Source: DATESZ01 sp035283845 (GTDB lineage: Bacteria > Desulfobacterota > Syntrophia > Syntrophales > JACQWR01). Taken from it: a stretch of DNA of 12,269 nt. The stretch lies in NCBI GenBank assembly GCA_035283845.1, contig DATESZ010000239.1, positions 1 to 12,269 on the forward strand, written 5' to 3'. The notes under the pieces are model-generated. The model was given only the letters and a program-made list of their open reading frames with translations, had not been told where the DNA came from and did not search any database. Position 1 is the first letter of the stretch. The number at the start of each line of letters is the position of its first letter. Both the position numbers and the translations under genes were made by a program. Below are positions 1 to 6,733 of the stretch, in pieces.

Positions 1-1
1 T

Positions 2-1015
2 GAAGAATGGTCGAAGAGCAGAACGATGGAATCGAGATTGGTTGAGCGGGCCAAGATTATCCAGCGATGTCTTGGCGGAGAGCCGGTCAAGAAGATTGTC
101 CAGGAATTGAAGGTGCGTCCAAATACCGTGATTGATTGGCGACGCAGGTTTGACGCGAAAGGTATTGCTGGTTTATCGGATCTTCCTCGTTCTGGAAAAC
201 CGCCGAAATATACCGAAGAGTTTCGCAATGAGGTTTTGGCCACACTGGAGATACCGCCACCGCTGGGACAATCTGTATGGGATGGACCAGCAGTAGCTAA
301 GCACCTGGGCGCATCGGTTCACGCGGTATGGCGGGTGTTGCGCAAAGAAGGGATCTGCCTGAGCCGCCAGCGAAGTTGGCGTGTGAGCACTGATCCGGAA
401 TTTGCCGCCAAGGCGGCAAATATCGTTGGTCTTTACTTGAATCCGCCAGAGAATGCTCTTGTGATATCGGTGGACGAGAAGCCAAGCATGCAGGCATTGG
501 AACGATCCACCGGGTATGTGGAAACGGATAACGGGAAGATCGTTCGAGGATTCAAGAGTACCTATAGGCGGCATGGAATTTTGAATCTTTTTGCTGCCCT
601 GGAAGTTGCTACTGGTGCAATCCACACCGAGACAACAGAGCTTAAACGTCGTGTTGAGTTCCTGGAATTTATGGACAATGTTATGGCAGAACTCCCGGTA
701 GATAGAGAAGTGCATGTGATCTTGGACAATTACTGCATCCACAAACGAAATGATGCTTGGCTGGCTACACACCCCAACGTCTTTTTTCATTTCACTCCCA
801 CATCAGCCAGTTGGCTAAACCAAGTGGAAATATGGTTTGGCATTATGTCCCGCAAAGCATTGCGAGGGGCAAGTTTCAAAAGCACCGAAGATTTGGCCAA
901 AGCTATTAATGACTTCATAACTGCTTATGGGCCAACTGCAAGGCCCTTCGCTTGGCGTAAAAGAGAAGTAAAAGGGTCGCAGCTGAAGAATACTATCGTT
1001 AACTTACGCAATTAA
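2..1015 (+). CDS. IS630-family transposase, 5' end outside the window
   Basis: DDE transposase of the IS630/Tc1-mariner type, which moves its insertion sequence by cut and paste into TA targets. Counting from the ATG at 26, an N-terminal helix-turn-helix covers about residues 8-45 (VKKIVQELKVRPNTVIDWRRRF), followed by a second DNA-binding region to about 115. The catalytic domain shows VISVDEKPS (D150), VILDNYCIHK (D234) and SWLNQVEIWFG (E268), so the second Asp and the Glu are 34 apart, as in IS630. The frame stays open upstream of the ATG at 26 to the window edge. Those extra residues (EEWSKSRT) continue the usual IS630 N-terminus, so the true start lies upstream and this is a partial view of a probably intact gene. 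It ends in RKREVKGSQLKNTIVNLRN. The left inverted repeat is not visible, so the element's limits cannot be set. Confidence 0.93.
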   Translation, partial: EEWSKSRTMESRLVERAKIIQRCLGGEPVKKIVQELKVRPNTVIDWRRRFDAKGIAGLSDLPRSGKPPKYTEEFRNEVLATLEIPPPLGQSVWDGPAVAKHLGASVHAVWRVLRKEGICLSRQRSWRVSTDPEFAAKAANIVGLYLNPPENALVISVDEKPSMQALERSTGYVETDNGKIVRGFKSTYRRHGILNLFAALEVATGAIHTETTELKRRVEFLEFMDNVMAELPVDREVHVILDNYCIHKRNDAWLATHPNVFFHFTPTSASWLNQVEIWFGIMSRKALRGASFKSTEDLAKAINDFITAYGPTARPFAWRKREVKGSQLKNTIVNLRN

Positions 1016-1050
1016 GCACTAGCGCACAGGCAGATAGCAAGACAACTTTG

Positions 1051-1080
1051 TGCCTCTGTCTCTGCCTTTGCCTTTGCCCC
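1051..1080. repeat. Degenerate tandem hexamer, five units of TGYCTY-like sequence
   Basis: Five consecutive 6-base units read TGCCTC, TGTCTC, TGCCTT, TGCCTT and TGCCCC. The tract lies between the transposase stop and the stop of the ankyrin gene, so it is non-coding. It looks like a short slippage-prone simple repeat; no function is evident. Confidence 0.5.
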
Positions 1081-1108
1081 TATTGGCCTGAGTAGTTACC
1101 AGATAAGG

Positions 1109-1738
1109 CTATTTTATTGGCGCTCCATGCTGTTCCAGAATTTTATACACTACTTCATATTCCAAAGCATGAATACCATTGGAGGCAAGGAAACCAAGTG
1201 GAGTTTTGGGCGTTTTCCCTGCTTTGGCATTGACGTCAGCCCCTCTTGACAGCAAGAGCTGGACGCCAGAGGCCTTTTTTAAAACTGCCAGATGTAATGG
1301 TGAAAGGCCGCCTGCATTCTTAGCATTCACATCCGCCCCCCTATCAATTAAAAGCTCCATTATCGATGTATGGCACGCTTTGCTGGCATTATGTAATGGG
1401 CGCCAATCAAACGCACCAATTGAATTAACTTCTGCACCGCGATCTATCAACAGTTTTGCCATCGCCTGGTGACCAAGCGTGGACACCTTGTGCAAGGGTG
1501 TATCGCACCCCTTATCACAAGCATTAACATCGGCGCCTTTGGATAGCAAGAATTCCACCAATTCGAGGTTGCCACTCTCAACCGCATTCATTAGCAAGGT
1601 TCCATTCCCTCCTTTGGCGTTTACGAGTTCAGGATTCTTTAGAATAAATTCTTTTACTTTATCCAGATCACCACTTTGTGCGGCCTTCATGATGCCTCCG
1701 GTAGAGCCACCGAATAGTTTACTGAAAAAATTCAACAT
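1109..1738 (-). CDS. Ankyrin-repeat protein
   Basis: A 209-residue protein made almost entirely of ankyrin repeats, a scaffold for protein-protein contacts. After a short N-terminal stretch (MLNFFSKLFGGSTGG) come about five repeats marked by GDLDKVKEFI, GNLELVEFLLSKGADVNA, PLHKVSTLGHQAMAKLLIDRG, PLHNASKACHTSIMELLIDRG and SPLHLAVLKKASGVQLLLSRG, then a degenerate last repeat (LGFLASNGIHALEYEVVYKI). There is no signal peptide or membrane segment, so it is probably cytoplasmic. An ATG at 1753 in the same frame would add five residues, but the start at 1738 has GGAGG seven bases upstream and that sequence lies inside the longer frame, so 1738 is preferred. A TATAAT at 1764-1769 also suits the shorter form. 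The partner is unknown. The neighbouring small membrane-protein gene is on the same strand but has its own promoter. Confidence 0.9.
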   Translation of the reverse strand: MLNFFSKLFGGSTGGIMKAAQSGDLDKVKEFILKNPELVNAKGGNGTLLMNAVESGNLELVEFLLSKGADVNACDKGCDTPLHKVSTLGHQAMAKLLIDRGAEVNSIGAFDWRPLHNASKACHTSIMELLIDRGADVNAKNAGGLSPLHLAVLKKASGVQLLLSRGADVNAKAGKTPKTPLGFLASNGIHALEYEVVYKILEQHGAPIK

Positions 1739-1763
1739 TGCTATTTCCTCCATTTTTTTGATT

Positions 1764-1769
1764 ATTATA
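1764..1769 (-). promoter_or_regulatory. Candidate -10 box of the ankyrin gene
   Basis: On the minus strand the sequence reads TATAAT, 25 bases upstream of the chosen ATG at 1738. The predicted start of transcription near 1757 gives a leader of about 19 bases containing the ribosome binding site. No good -35 box is visible; GACAAG at a 17-base spacing is poor, so the assignment rests mainly on the -10. Confidence 0.4.
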
Positions 1770-1818
1770 GGTTAATAAGACTTCCCCTTGTCTTTTGGAT
1801 AAAGAGAATTAAAATTAA

Positions 1819-2223
1819 TCAAATAGATATAAATGAAAAAGGAAGTCGGGGAGGATGATAGATTTCCTCAATGGATGGTTTATTAGATATAATTTCCTGT
1901 ACAGGATAGAACTTGTGCTCAGGAAAGGCCCGATTAACGAATATAGGAAAATCCCCGACCATGGCATGAGGGATAAACTTTTTTTCTATGCAGTGTTTAT
2001 CCGATCGGTTTTCCGGAAAATGGTCATAATCTGCGCTTACCCAGATCAAAGGATTGCTTTTTTTTTGGAGGGAGTAGTTATTGCCAAGCGATGAATAATA
2101 TTTTAATGCGAGGGGATCATAATATGCTCTTACTCCGACGGCAGAGGGATCAAGGTACTCTGCCATGAATAAACATAGGAACACCCAAACTCCGATCTTT
2201 ATTAGGGTAGTCCATTTTTTCAT
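1819..2223 (-). CDS. Small membrane-anchored or exported protein of unknown function
   Basis: A 134-residue protein that I do not recognise. It starts MKKWTTLIKIGVWVFLCLFM: two lysines followed by one hydrophobic segment (about residues 6-22). This can be a signal anchor or uncleaved signal, with the rest outside the cytoplasm. The remainder is rich in Tyr, Pro, Phe and Ile (for example YYDPLALKYYSSLGNNYS) and has two cysteines at most, with no repeated motif. A TTG start at 2283 would lengthen it by 20 residues, but a consensus promoter at 2284-2311 puts the transcription start near 2277, inside that extension. The ATG at 2223, with AAGAG a few bases upstream, is therefore the better start. 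The strong promoter suggests a real expressed gene. It is divergent from amtB, but nothing ties it to nitrogen metabolism. Confidence 0.65.
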   Translation of the reverse strand: MKKWTTLIKIGVWVFLCLFMAEYLDPSAVGVRAYYDPLALKYYSSLGNNYSLQKKSNPLIWVSADYDHFPENRSDKHCIEKKFIPHAMVGDFPIFVNRAFPEHKFYPVQEIISNKPSIEEIYHPPRLPFSFISI

Positions 2224-2283
2224 AATTACTCTTTCGCACAGGGTTAGTTTCTTTTGTCTAGCGACCCTCTCGCTTACGCACAA

Positions 2284-2311
2284 ATTATACGCATATTTTA
2301 ACGTATGTCAA
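2284..2311 (-). promoter_or_regulatory. Consensus sigma-70 promoter of the gene at 1819-2223
   Basis: On the minus strand TTGACA (2311-2306) and TATAAT (2289-2284) are both exact consensus hexamers, 16 bases apart. The spacer carries a small inverted repeat, ATACG and CGTAT, that could be a regulator site. The predicted transcription start near 2277 leaves a leader of about 54 bases before the ATG at 2223. Confidence 0.75.
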
Positions 2312-2354
2312 TACCATATTATGGGGGGTTTTTTATAAAATCAGATGTTGTATT

Positions 2355-2389
2355 TGGGAATCTGCTACATTTTTGTTAGCATCTTCCCA
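2355..2389 (+). promoter_or_regulatory. Imperfect inverted repeat, candidate enhancer site upstream of amtB
   Basis: The arms TGGGAA-TC-TGCTA-CA and TG-T-TAGCA-TC-TTCCCA pair over 13 base pairs with a 2-base internal mismatch, a one-base bulge and a 4-base loop. The site lies about 125-160 bases upstream of the predicted sigma-54 transcription start, the usual range for an activator (enhancer-binding protein) site. It does not match the classical NtrC sequence (GCAC, spacer, GTGC), so the activator is unknown. As a terminator it would lack a T-run after the stem. Confidence 0.35.
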
Positions 2390-2458
2390 GGAAGAAACAA
2401 TTTTGTTGCCTGTTTCGCACGTCCATGTCATTCGTCGGTAAATCTATAAACTAAACAA

Positions 2459-2471
2459 TTTCAATATGTTA
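2459..2471 (+). promoter_or_regulatory. Possible IHF site between enhancer and sigma-54 promoter
   Basis: TTTCAATATGTTA matches the IHF consensus WATCAANNNNTTR at all fixed positions except the second. Its place between the upstream inverted repeat and the -24/-12 promoter is where a DNA-bending protein helps sigma-54 activation. Short degenerate sites occur by chance in AT-rich DNA, so this is suggestive only. Confidence 0.3.
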
Positions 2472-2487
2472 TCCACGACCAACACCA

Positions 2488-2503
2488 TGGCACCATAATT
2501 GCT
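2488..2503 (+). promoter_or_regulatory. Sigma-54 (-24/-12) promoter of amtB-glnK
   Basis: TGGCAC-CATAA-TTGCT matches the sigma-54 consensus TGGCAC-N5-TTGCW at every fixed base. The predicted transcription start is about 2513-2515, giving a leader near 38 bases with AGGAGGG just before the amtB ATG. Sigma-54 promoters are silent without an ATP-driven activator, so amtB-glnK is probably switched on under nitrogen limitation. Confidence 0.85.
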
Positions 2504-2551
2504 CTATAAACAACAGGTTACATGAATCAATTTTTTATAGGAGGGACAATT

Positions 2552-3784
2552 ATGAATTCCGGTGATACGGCATGGATGTTGGTTTCCAGTACACTTGTTT
2601 TGCTGATGACCGTCGGTCTGGCATTCTTCTACGGAGGCATGGCCAGAAGAAAAAACGTTCTTTCACTTTTAATGCAGTGTTTTATCATCATGTGCGTCAT
2701 CAGCCTGCAATGGATTCTCTACGGTTATTCTCTGGCCTTCGGACCGGATACGGGGAAAGGGATCATCGGCAGTCTTGCCTGGTTGGGCCTGAAGGGTGTG
2801 GGCGAACAACCGAACGGTGATTACGCGGCGACGATTCCCCATCAGGTTTTTATGATCTTTCAGGCCATGTTCGCCATCATTACGCCGGCGCTGATGATCG
2901 GAGCCTTTGCGGAAAGAATCAAATTCCCCGCCTTTCTCTTGTTTACCCTTCTCTGGGCAACATTTGTTTACGACCCGCTTGCCCATTGGGTATGGGGAAT
3001 GGGCGGCTGGTTGAAAAATCTGGGAGCCCTCGATTTTGCCGGGGGGATCGTCGTCCATGTCAGTTCAGGTGTTTCCGCGCTGGTAATGGCCATATTCCTC
3101 GGCAAGAGAATAGGTTACGAGAATCAGGCCTTTCGTCCGCACAACCTCCCCTGGACCGTTCTGGGCGCAGGCATGCTGTGGTTCGGGTGGTTCGGTTTTA
3201 ATGCGGGAAGCGCCCTTGCCGCCAACAGTCTCGCGGCCAATGCTTTTGTCGTCACCAATACCGCAGCAGCAGCAGCAGGACTTACCTTGGCCATCATTGA
3301 ATGGTTCAAGCACGGCGCCCCTACCTTGCTCGGTACGGTCACTGGCGCCGTCGCCGGACTGGTGGCCATCACCCCGGCCTGCGGTTTTGTAACACCCTTG
3401 AACGCGATCTTCATCGGCGCACTGGTCAGCATCTTCTGTTTCCTTGCAATCACCAAGATTAAGGCCCGCTTCCGATATGACGATTCTCTCGATGTTTTCG
3501 GTGTCCACGGAGTAGGCGGGATATGGGGAACCCTCGCCACGGGACTCTTTGCGGAAAAAGCGGTAAACGCAGCCGGAGCCGACGGATTGTTATTCGGCGG
3601 TGTGCAGCAGTTTCTTGTGCAGATATTGCTGGTTATCGCCGCCGCGACCTACGCCGTTCTGATGACCTGGGCTCTTTTCAAACTTGTAGACTCCCTGATA
3701 GGAATGCGGGTTGACAAGAAAGACGAACTCATCGGTCTCGACTTGACCCAGCACAATGAATCGGCCTACACGGTGCTTGAATAG
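2552..3784 (+). CDS. amtB: Ammonium transporter AmtB
   Basis: A 410-residue Amt/Rh-family ammonium channel of the inner membrane, working as a trimer that brings ammonium into the cell when it is scarce. About eleven hydrophobic segments are visible. Family signatures are AFFYGGMARRKNVLS near the N-terminus, FQAMFAIITPALMIGAFAER (Phe gate at about F107), HWVWGMGGW (about W148), DFAGGIVVHVSSG (D161 and the first pore His at 169) and FGVHGVGGIWGTL (second pore His at 319). Together these are the ammonium-binding and twin-His residues. An ATG at 2522 would add ten residues, but AGGAGGG sits seven bases before the ATG at 2552, so that start is used. No strong cleavable signal peptide is evident. 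The gene follows a consensus sigma-54 promoter, and glnK starts 13 bases after its stop. The order amtB then glnK is the reverse of the common enterobacterial order. Confidence 0.96.
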   Translation: MNSGDTAWMLVSSTLVLLMTVGLAFFYGGMARRKNVLSLLMQCFIIMCVISLQWILYGYSLAFGPDTGKGIIGSLAWLGLKGVGEQPNGDYAATIPHQVFMIFQAMFAIITPALMIGAFAERIKFPAFLLFTLLWATFVYDPLAHWVWGMGGWLKNLGALDFAGGIVVHVSSGVSALVMAIFLGKRIGYENQAFRPHNLPWTVLGAGMLWFGWFGFNAGSALAANSLAANAFVVTNTAAAAAGLTLAIIEWFKHGAPTLLGTVTGAVAGLVAITPACGFVTPLNAIFIGALVSIFCFLAITKIKARFRYDDSLDVFGVHGVGGIWGTLATGLFAEKAVNAAGADGLLFGGVQQFLVQILLVIAAATYAVLMTWALFKLVDSLIGMRVDKKDELIGLDLTQHNESAYTVLE

Positions 3785-3797
3785 GAGGATATAAACC

Positions 3798-4139
3798 ATG
3801 AAATTCATCATTGCTGTTATCCAGCCCCATAAACTTGACGAAGTGATGCGTTCCCTTGAGGAAGTAAATGTCAACCTGATGACGGTGACCAATGTCTTGG
3901 GAAGGGGAAGACAAAAAGGCGTTACGGAGATTTATCGTGGTGCAAAAGAGGTGGGAAGTCTTCTCAAAAAGGTAAAATTGGAAATTGCGGTAAACGAGGA
4001 TTTTGTCGCACCGACAATAAAGGCAATAACGAAAGGCGCGCATACCGGCGAGGTGGGCGACGGGAAGATTTTCGTGCTCGATCTCGGTGAATGTATACGC
4101 ATCGGTACCGGCGAGTGTGGCAATGTCGCAATAGGATGA
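3798..4139 (+). CDS. glnK: P-II nitrogen regulatory protein, GlnK type, without the Tyr51 uridylylation site
   Basis: A 113-residue P-II protein, a trimer that binds ATP or ADP and 2-oxoglutarate and plugs AmtB through its T-loop. It aligns with E. coli GlnB without gaps to about residue 105. Conserved features are GRGRQKGVTEIYRG (Q39, K40, G41, Y46), K58, GDGKIFVLD (K90) and R101. Two usually important residues differ. Position 51, the Tyr that GlnD uridylylates in enterobacteria, is Glu (YRGAKEVGSLL). Position 103, an Arg touching the nucleotide phosphates, is Gly (IRIGTGE). Covalent control at position 51 is therefore impossible, and control is probably by ligands only. GGAGG lies about ten bases before the ATG. 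The gene is co-transcribed with amtB, the standard context for GlnK rather than GlnB. A NifI identity is less likely because the T-loop has normal length. Confidence 0.95.
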   Translation: MKFIIAVIQPHKLDEVMRSLEEVNVNLMTVTNVLGRGRQKGVTEIYRGAKEVGSLLKKVKLEIAVNEDFVAPTIKAITKGAHTGEVGDGKIFVLDLGECIRIGTGECGNVAIG

Positions 4140-4161
4140 TGAGGGCAAACTGGAGGGGGGA

Positions 4162-4224
4162 ATGGCGCCTCTTAAGCAGCAAATCATCGGGAAATCAAAC
4201 CGTCATGTTTCGGACAAGATCTAA
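4162..4224 (+). CDS. Possible 20-residue small ORF after glnK
   Basis: A very short frame (begins MAPLKQQIIGKSN, ends VSDKI) preceded by TGGAGGGGGGA, one of the strongest Shine-Dalgarno-like sequences in the window, five bases from the ATG. It begins 23 bases after the glnK stop, so it would lie on the same message. No family is recognised. It could be a micropeptide, the remnant of a lost third gene of the operon, or chance. Convergent transcription from the hydrolase gene ends just beyond it. Confidence 0.25.
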   Translation: MAPLKQQIIGKSNRHVSDKI

Positions 4225-4235
4225 AAGCCCCAATA

Positions 4236-4949
4236 TTACATAGGGAACTGTTGTTTGTATTCCTGCCCGGGATTCAGTACAATAACCTCGACTTCCGGGG
4301 AAGACTCCTTTACCATGCTTACAAAAAGGGAAGCATCCTGTTCCAGGATCGGGAAGGTCATGTAATGCATGGGAATAACCTTTTTCGGCTTGATCAATTT
4401 CACGGCATGGGCGGCCTGAATCGGGTCCATGGTAAAACAGCCGCCGATGGGAAGAAGCGCGATGTCAATATCATATAGTTCCCCCAACAGCTTCATGCTG
4501 CTGAATATGCCGGTGTCACCGGCATGATAGATGGTTGTTCCGTCTTCCAGCTTGATGATGTAACCGGCAGGGACACCCGTTTCCGAAGAGTGCAGCGCTT
4601 GCGTCATGGTAATTGATATGTCCCCTACCCTGGCAGTTCCACCGATATTCATCCCTATACCCCAGAATATAACCTGGCCCTCAGGAAGTGCCTGGCCGGT
4701 TTTTAATTTGCCGACCGTCTCCGGGCAACCTACAACCGTAGCGCCGGTTTTCGTCGCAATTTCCGTCACATTAGAGGAGTGATCGAAATGATCGTGAGTG
4801 ACCAGCACAAGGTCGGCCTTGTCAATGTCGTCGATCTTTACCGGACACAGAGGATTGTTTGTTATCCAGGGATCAATAATGATCACCTTGCCTCTGGACG
4901 TCTCCACCTTAAAAAAAGAATGACTTAACCATCTGATAGAATCAGGCAT
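4236..4949 (-). CDS. UPF0173 metal-dependent hydrolase (metallo-beta-lactamase fold)
   Basis: A 237-residue member of the YtkL/UPF0173 branch of the metallo-beta-lactamase superfamily, cytoplasmic, usually about 225-240 residues. The metal-binding motif VTHDHFDHS is at about residues 50-58 (H52, H54, D56, H57). Further ligands are the His in ALHSSETG (about 120), the Asp in YHAGDTG (about 145) and the His in VIPMHYMTF (about 195). The substrate is not known for this family. The frame is open for 35 residues further upstream, but AAGGAGGT lies eight bases before the ATG at 4949 and the protein family begins there, so the short form is chosen. It is the last gene of the run nrpR, glutamate-synthase-like gene, hydrolase. 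A 136-base gap with a strong hairpin separates it from the previous gene, so it may be transcribed separately. Confidence 0.92.
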   Translation of the reverse strand: MPDSIRWLSHSFFKVETSRGKVIIIDPWITNNPLCPVKIDDIDKADLVLVTHDHFDHSSNVTEIATKTGATVVGCPETVGKLKTGQALPEGQVIFWGIGMNIGGTARVGDISITMTQALHSSETGVPAGYIIKLEDGTTIYHAGDTGIFSSMKLLGELYDIDIALLPIGGCFTMDPIQAAHAVKLIKPKKVIPMHYMTFPILEQDASLFVSMVKESSPEVEVIVLNPGQEYKQQFPM

Positions 4950-5009
4950 TTTTCCTACCTCCTTAATATACTCGAATGGCAGTGGCGGGTTACGCGAATG
5001 AGATTCAGA

Positions 5010-5039
5010 GTAGAGGCAGGTTGTAAAACCTGCCTCTAC
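5010..5039. repeat. Perfect 13-bp inverted repeat, REP-like hairpin
   Basis: GTAGAGGCAGGTT and AACCTGCCTCTAC pair perfectly around a GTAA loop. It lies between the glutamate-synthase-like gene and the hydrolase gene. No T-run follows on either strand, so a classical terminator is unlikely. The sequence resembles the GTAGGGGCAGGTT-type dispersed hairpins I know from many anaerobe genomes, so a REP-like repeat is the best reading. It could still stabilise or attenuate the message. Confidence 0.6.
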
Positions 5040-5085
5040 CGAAATCATTTTCATCTGTTATGCTGCGATATGATGATTGTTCGTG

Positions 5086-6675
5086 TTACTCTGCCAGGAT
5101 CTTCTTCGCTTCTTTCACAAAGGCGTCCATTACAAAGGCGATACCGGAAATCCTTGATGATTCTTCCGTAAGCGCCATGATGTCATTGCGGGTAATGGTG
5201 GCAAGATTAAAATTTCTGCTGCCGGCCATCAGTTGTTGCAGGCCCACTTTGAACTTCTGACTGAAGGTGTAAAGGCCGAGGGCGCCTGTCGGCAGTTTAT
5301 TGATTTCCTTTCCAAATTTCTTTTTCAAATCTTCGTATCCGATGAAGATTTCCTCGATGGTTGTGCCGAACTTCGAAACGGTCTTGGGAAGCTCCTTATT
5401 TTTGATCCATTCGCCGATATTCTTGCCAACCATGCCGGGAATCATCAGCGCGCGGCCCATGCAGACCGCCTTTACATATGGCGCACCCAAGGCAATGGCC
5501 TTGAAGATGCCGTCTTCCGTTGAAAATCCACCGGCAAAAGCGATATCGGGAAGCCTGATTTTTTTCTTCCGGAGTTCTTCACAGAACTGGTAGGTGAGTG
5601 AATGGAGATATAATGAGGGGATTCCCCACTCGCACATCATCGGCCAGGGACTCATCCCGGTTCCGCCGGGGGCGCCATCTATGGTTAGAAGATCTATTTC
5701 CGCCTCTGCACCATAACGAAGCGCCATGGCTAACTCAACGGCAGAATAAGCGCCTGTTTTCAAAGTTACGCGCTTGAACCCGACTTTGCGCAGTCGCGCC
5801 ACTTCTTTCAAAAAGGCATCTTTCGTCACAAAGCCCAACCGGGAGTGACGTTCGAATTCCTTGATGGCGCCGTCCTTGTAGGCTGCCTTTACCTCGGGCA
5901 GCGTCGGATCGGGCAGCACGATATAGCCGCGTTTTTTAAGTTCTAACGCCCGCTCAATGGTTTTAACCTTGATTTCACCCCCGATATTTTTCGCCCCCTG
6001 GCCCCATTTCAATTCAATGGTATCCAACTTGTGCTTTTTAAGGACATATTCGGCTGTTCCCAAGCGGGTATCTTCCACGTTGATCTGAACCAGTATCTCC
6101 CCGTATCCCTCATGGTACCGTTTATATGTCTCGATACGGCGGTCCATTTCGGGAGATTTTTTCACCATGCCCTTGCTGTCAAGCTCCAGGCCCGGATCGA
6201 TGCCGCAGACGTTTTCACCGCAAACCAGCGTGATGCCGGAGACAGCGGCGCCTGCCGCGAAATGCTCCCAATTCCTGCGGGCGATTTCAGTAGAACCCAA
6301 AGCGCCCGTAAAGATGGGCAGGCGCATTTTTACTTTCTTGTTCCATCCGTATTCGGTCTCCGTATCGACCTCCGGGAAAAGGGCCGTATCCGGGCCTGGT
6401 TTCACGCCTTTCGGAAGCCCTTTCGCGCCCACGGCGTATCCCTGAATGCTCAGGTGAGAATAGTCCACCGGATAATTTTTATCAGCGCCGGCGGTCATCT
6501 CCCCGAATTCAATGGGATAAAGCACCTCCCGCCCCCTGAATGACGATAACCAGATCTCGCAACTGCCCTTGCATCCGTCTACGCACCGTGTGCAAATCCC
6601 GGAAATCGGTGCAACACTCCTGGAACGGTTGGCCGTCCCTGTCGCCTCATTGGCATTCGGCTGTCTTAGGTTCAT
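5086..6675 (-). CDS. FMN-dependent glutamate-synthase-like protein (GltB FMN domain, short archaeal type)
   Basis: A 529-residue protein matching the FMN-binding synthase domain of glutamate synthase (COG0069), without the glutaminase domain of full-length GltB. The barrel is recognised by ELKWGQGAKNIGGEIKV, KTGAYSAVELAMAL, LTIDGAPGGTGMSPWP (phosphate/FMN loop), DIAFAGGFSTEDGIFKAIALGA and CMGRALMIPG. A Cys cluster at the N-terminus, C28-x2-C31-x3-C35-x3-C39 (ICTRCVDGCKGSCEIW), could hold an Fe-S centre. The 3Fe-4S cysteine motif that follows the barrel in canonical GltB is absent. It probably acts in glutamate or related amino-nitrogen metabolism with ammonia or an electron partner supplied by other proteins; the exact reaction cannot be read from sequence. 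The start ATG at 6675 follows GAGG and GGAGG. It lies 58 bases after nrpR on the same strand, so NrpR very likely controls it. Confidence 0.88.
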   Translation of the reverse strand: MNLRQPNANEATGTANRSRSVAPISGICTRCVDGCKGSCEIWLSSFRGREVLYPIEFGEMTAGADKNYPVDYSHLSIQGYAVGAKGLPKGVKPGPDTALFPEVDTETEYGWNKKVKMRLPIFTGALGSTEIARRNWEHFAAGAAVSGITLVCGENVCGIDPGLELDSKGMVKKSPEMDRRIETYKRYHEGYGEILVQINVEDTRLGTAEYVLKKHKLDTIELKWGQGAKNIGGEIKVKTIERALELKKRGYIVLPDPTLPEVKAAYKDGAIKEFERHSRLGFVTKDAFLKEVARLRKVGFKRVTLKTGAYSAVELAMALRYGAEAEIDLLTIDGAPGGTGMSPWPMMCEWGIPSLYLHSLTYQFCEELRKKKIRLPDIAFAGGFSTEDGIFKAIALGAPYVKAVCMGRALMIPGMVGKNIGEWIKNKELPKTVSKFGTTIEEIFIGYEDLKKKFGKEINKLPTGALGLYTFSQKFKVGLQQLMAGSRNFNLATITRNDIMALTEESSRISGIAFVMDAFVKEAKKILAE

Positions 6676-6733
6676 GTTCCTCTCTATCCTCCTTCTTGTT
6701 ATTTAGTTGTTTTTCGTTCAATAACCCCTGACA

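Noticed and set aside
173..790. A 205-codon minus-strand frame opposite the transposase.
   Set aside because: No family resemblance and full overlap with a clear IS630 transposase.
1778..1796. AAGAC and GTCTT arms after the gene at 1819-2223 as a terminator.
   Set aside because: The stem is only five base pairs with an 8-base loop and no T-run follows.
2669..3714. Several long open frames on both strands overlapping amtB.
   Set aside because: They overlap a clear family gene, show no protein family pattern, and have no ribosome binding sites; they follow from its codon composition.
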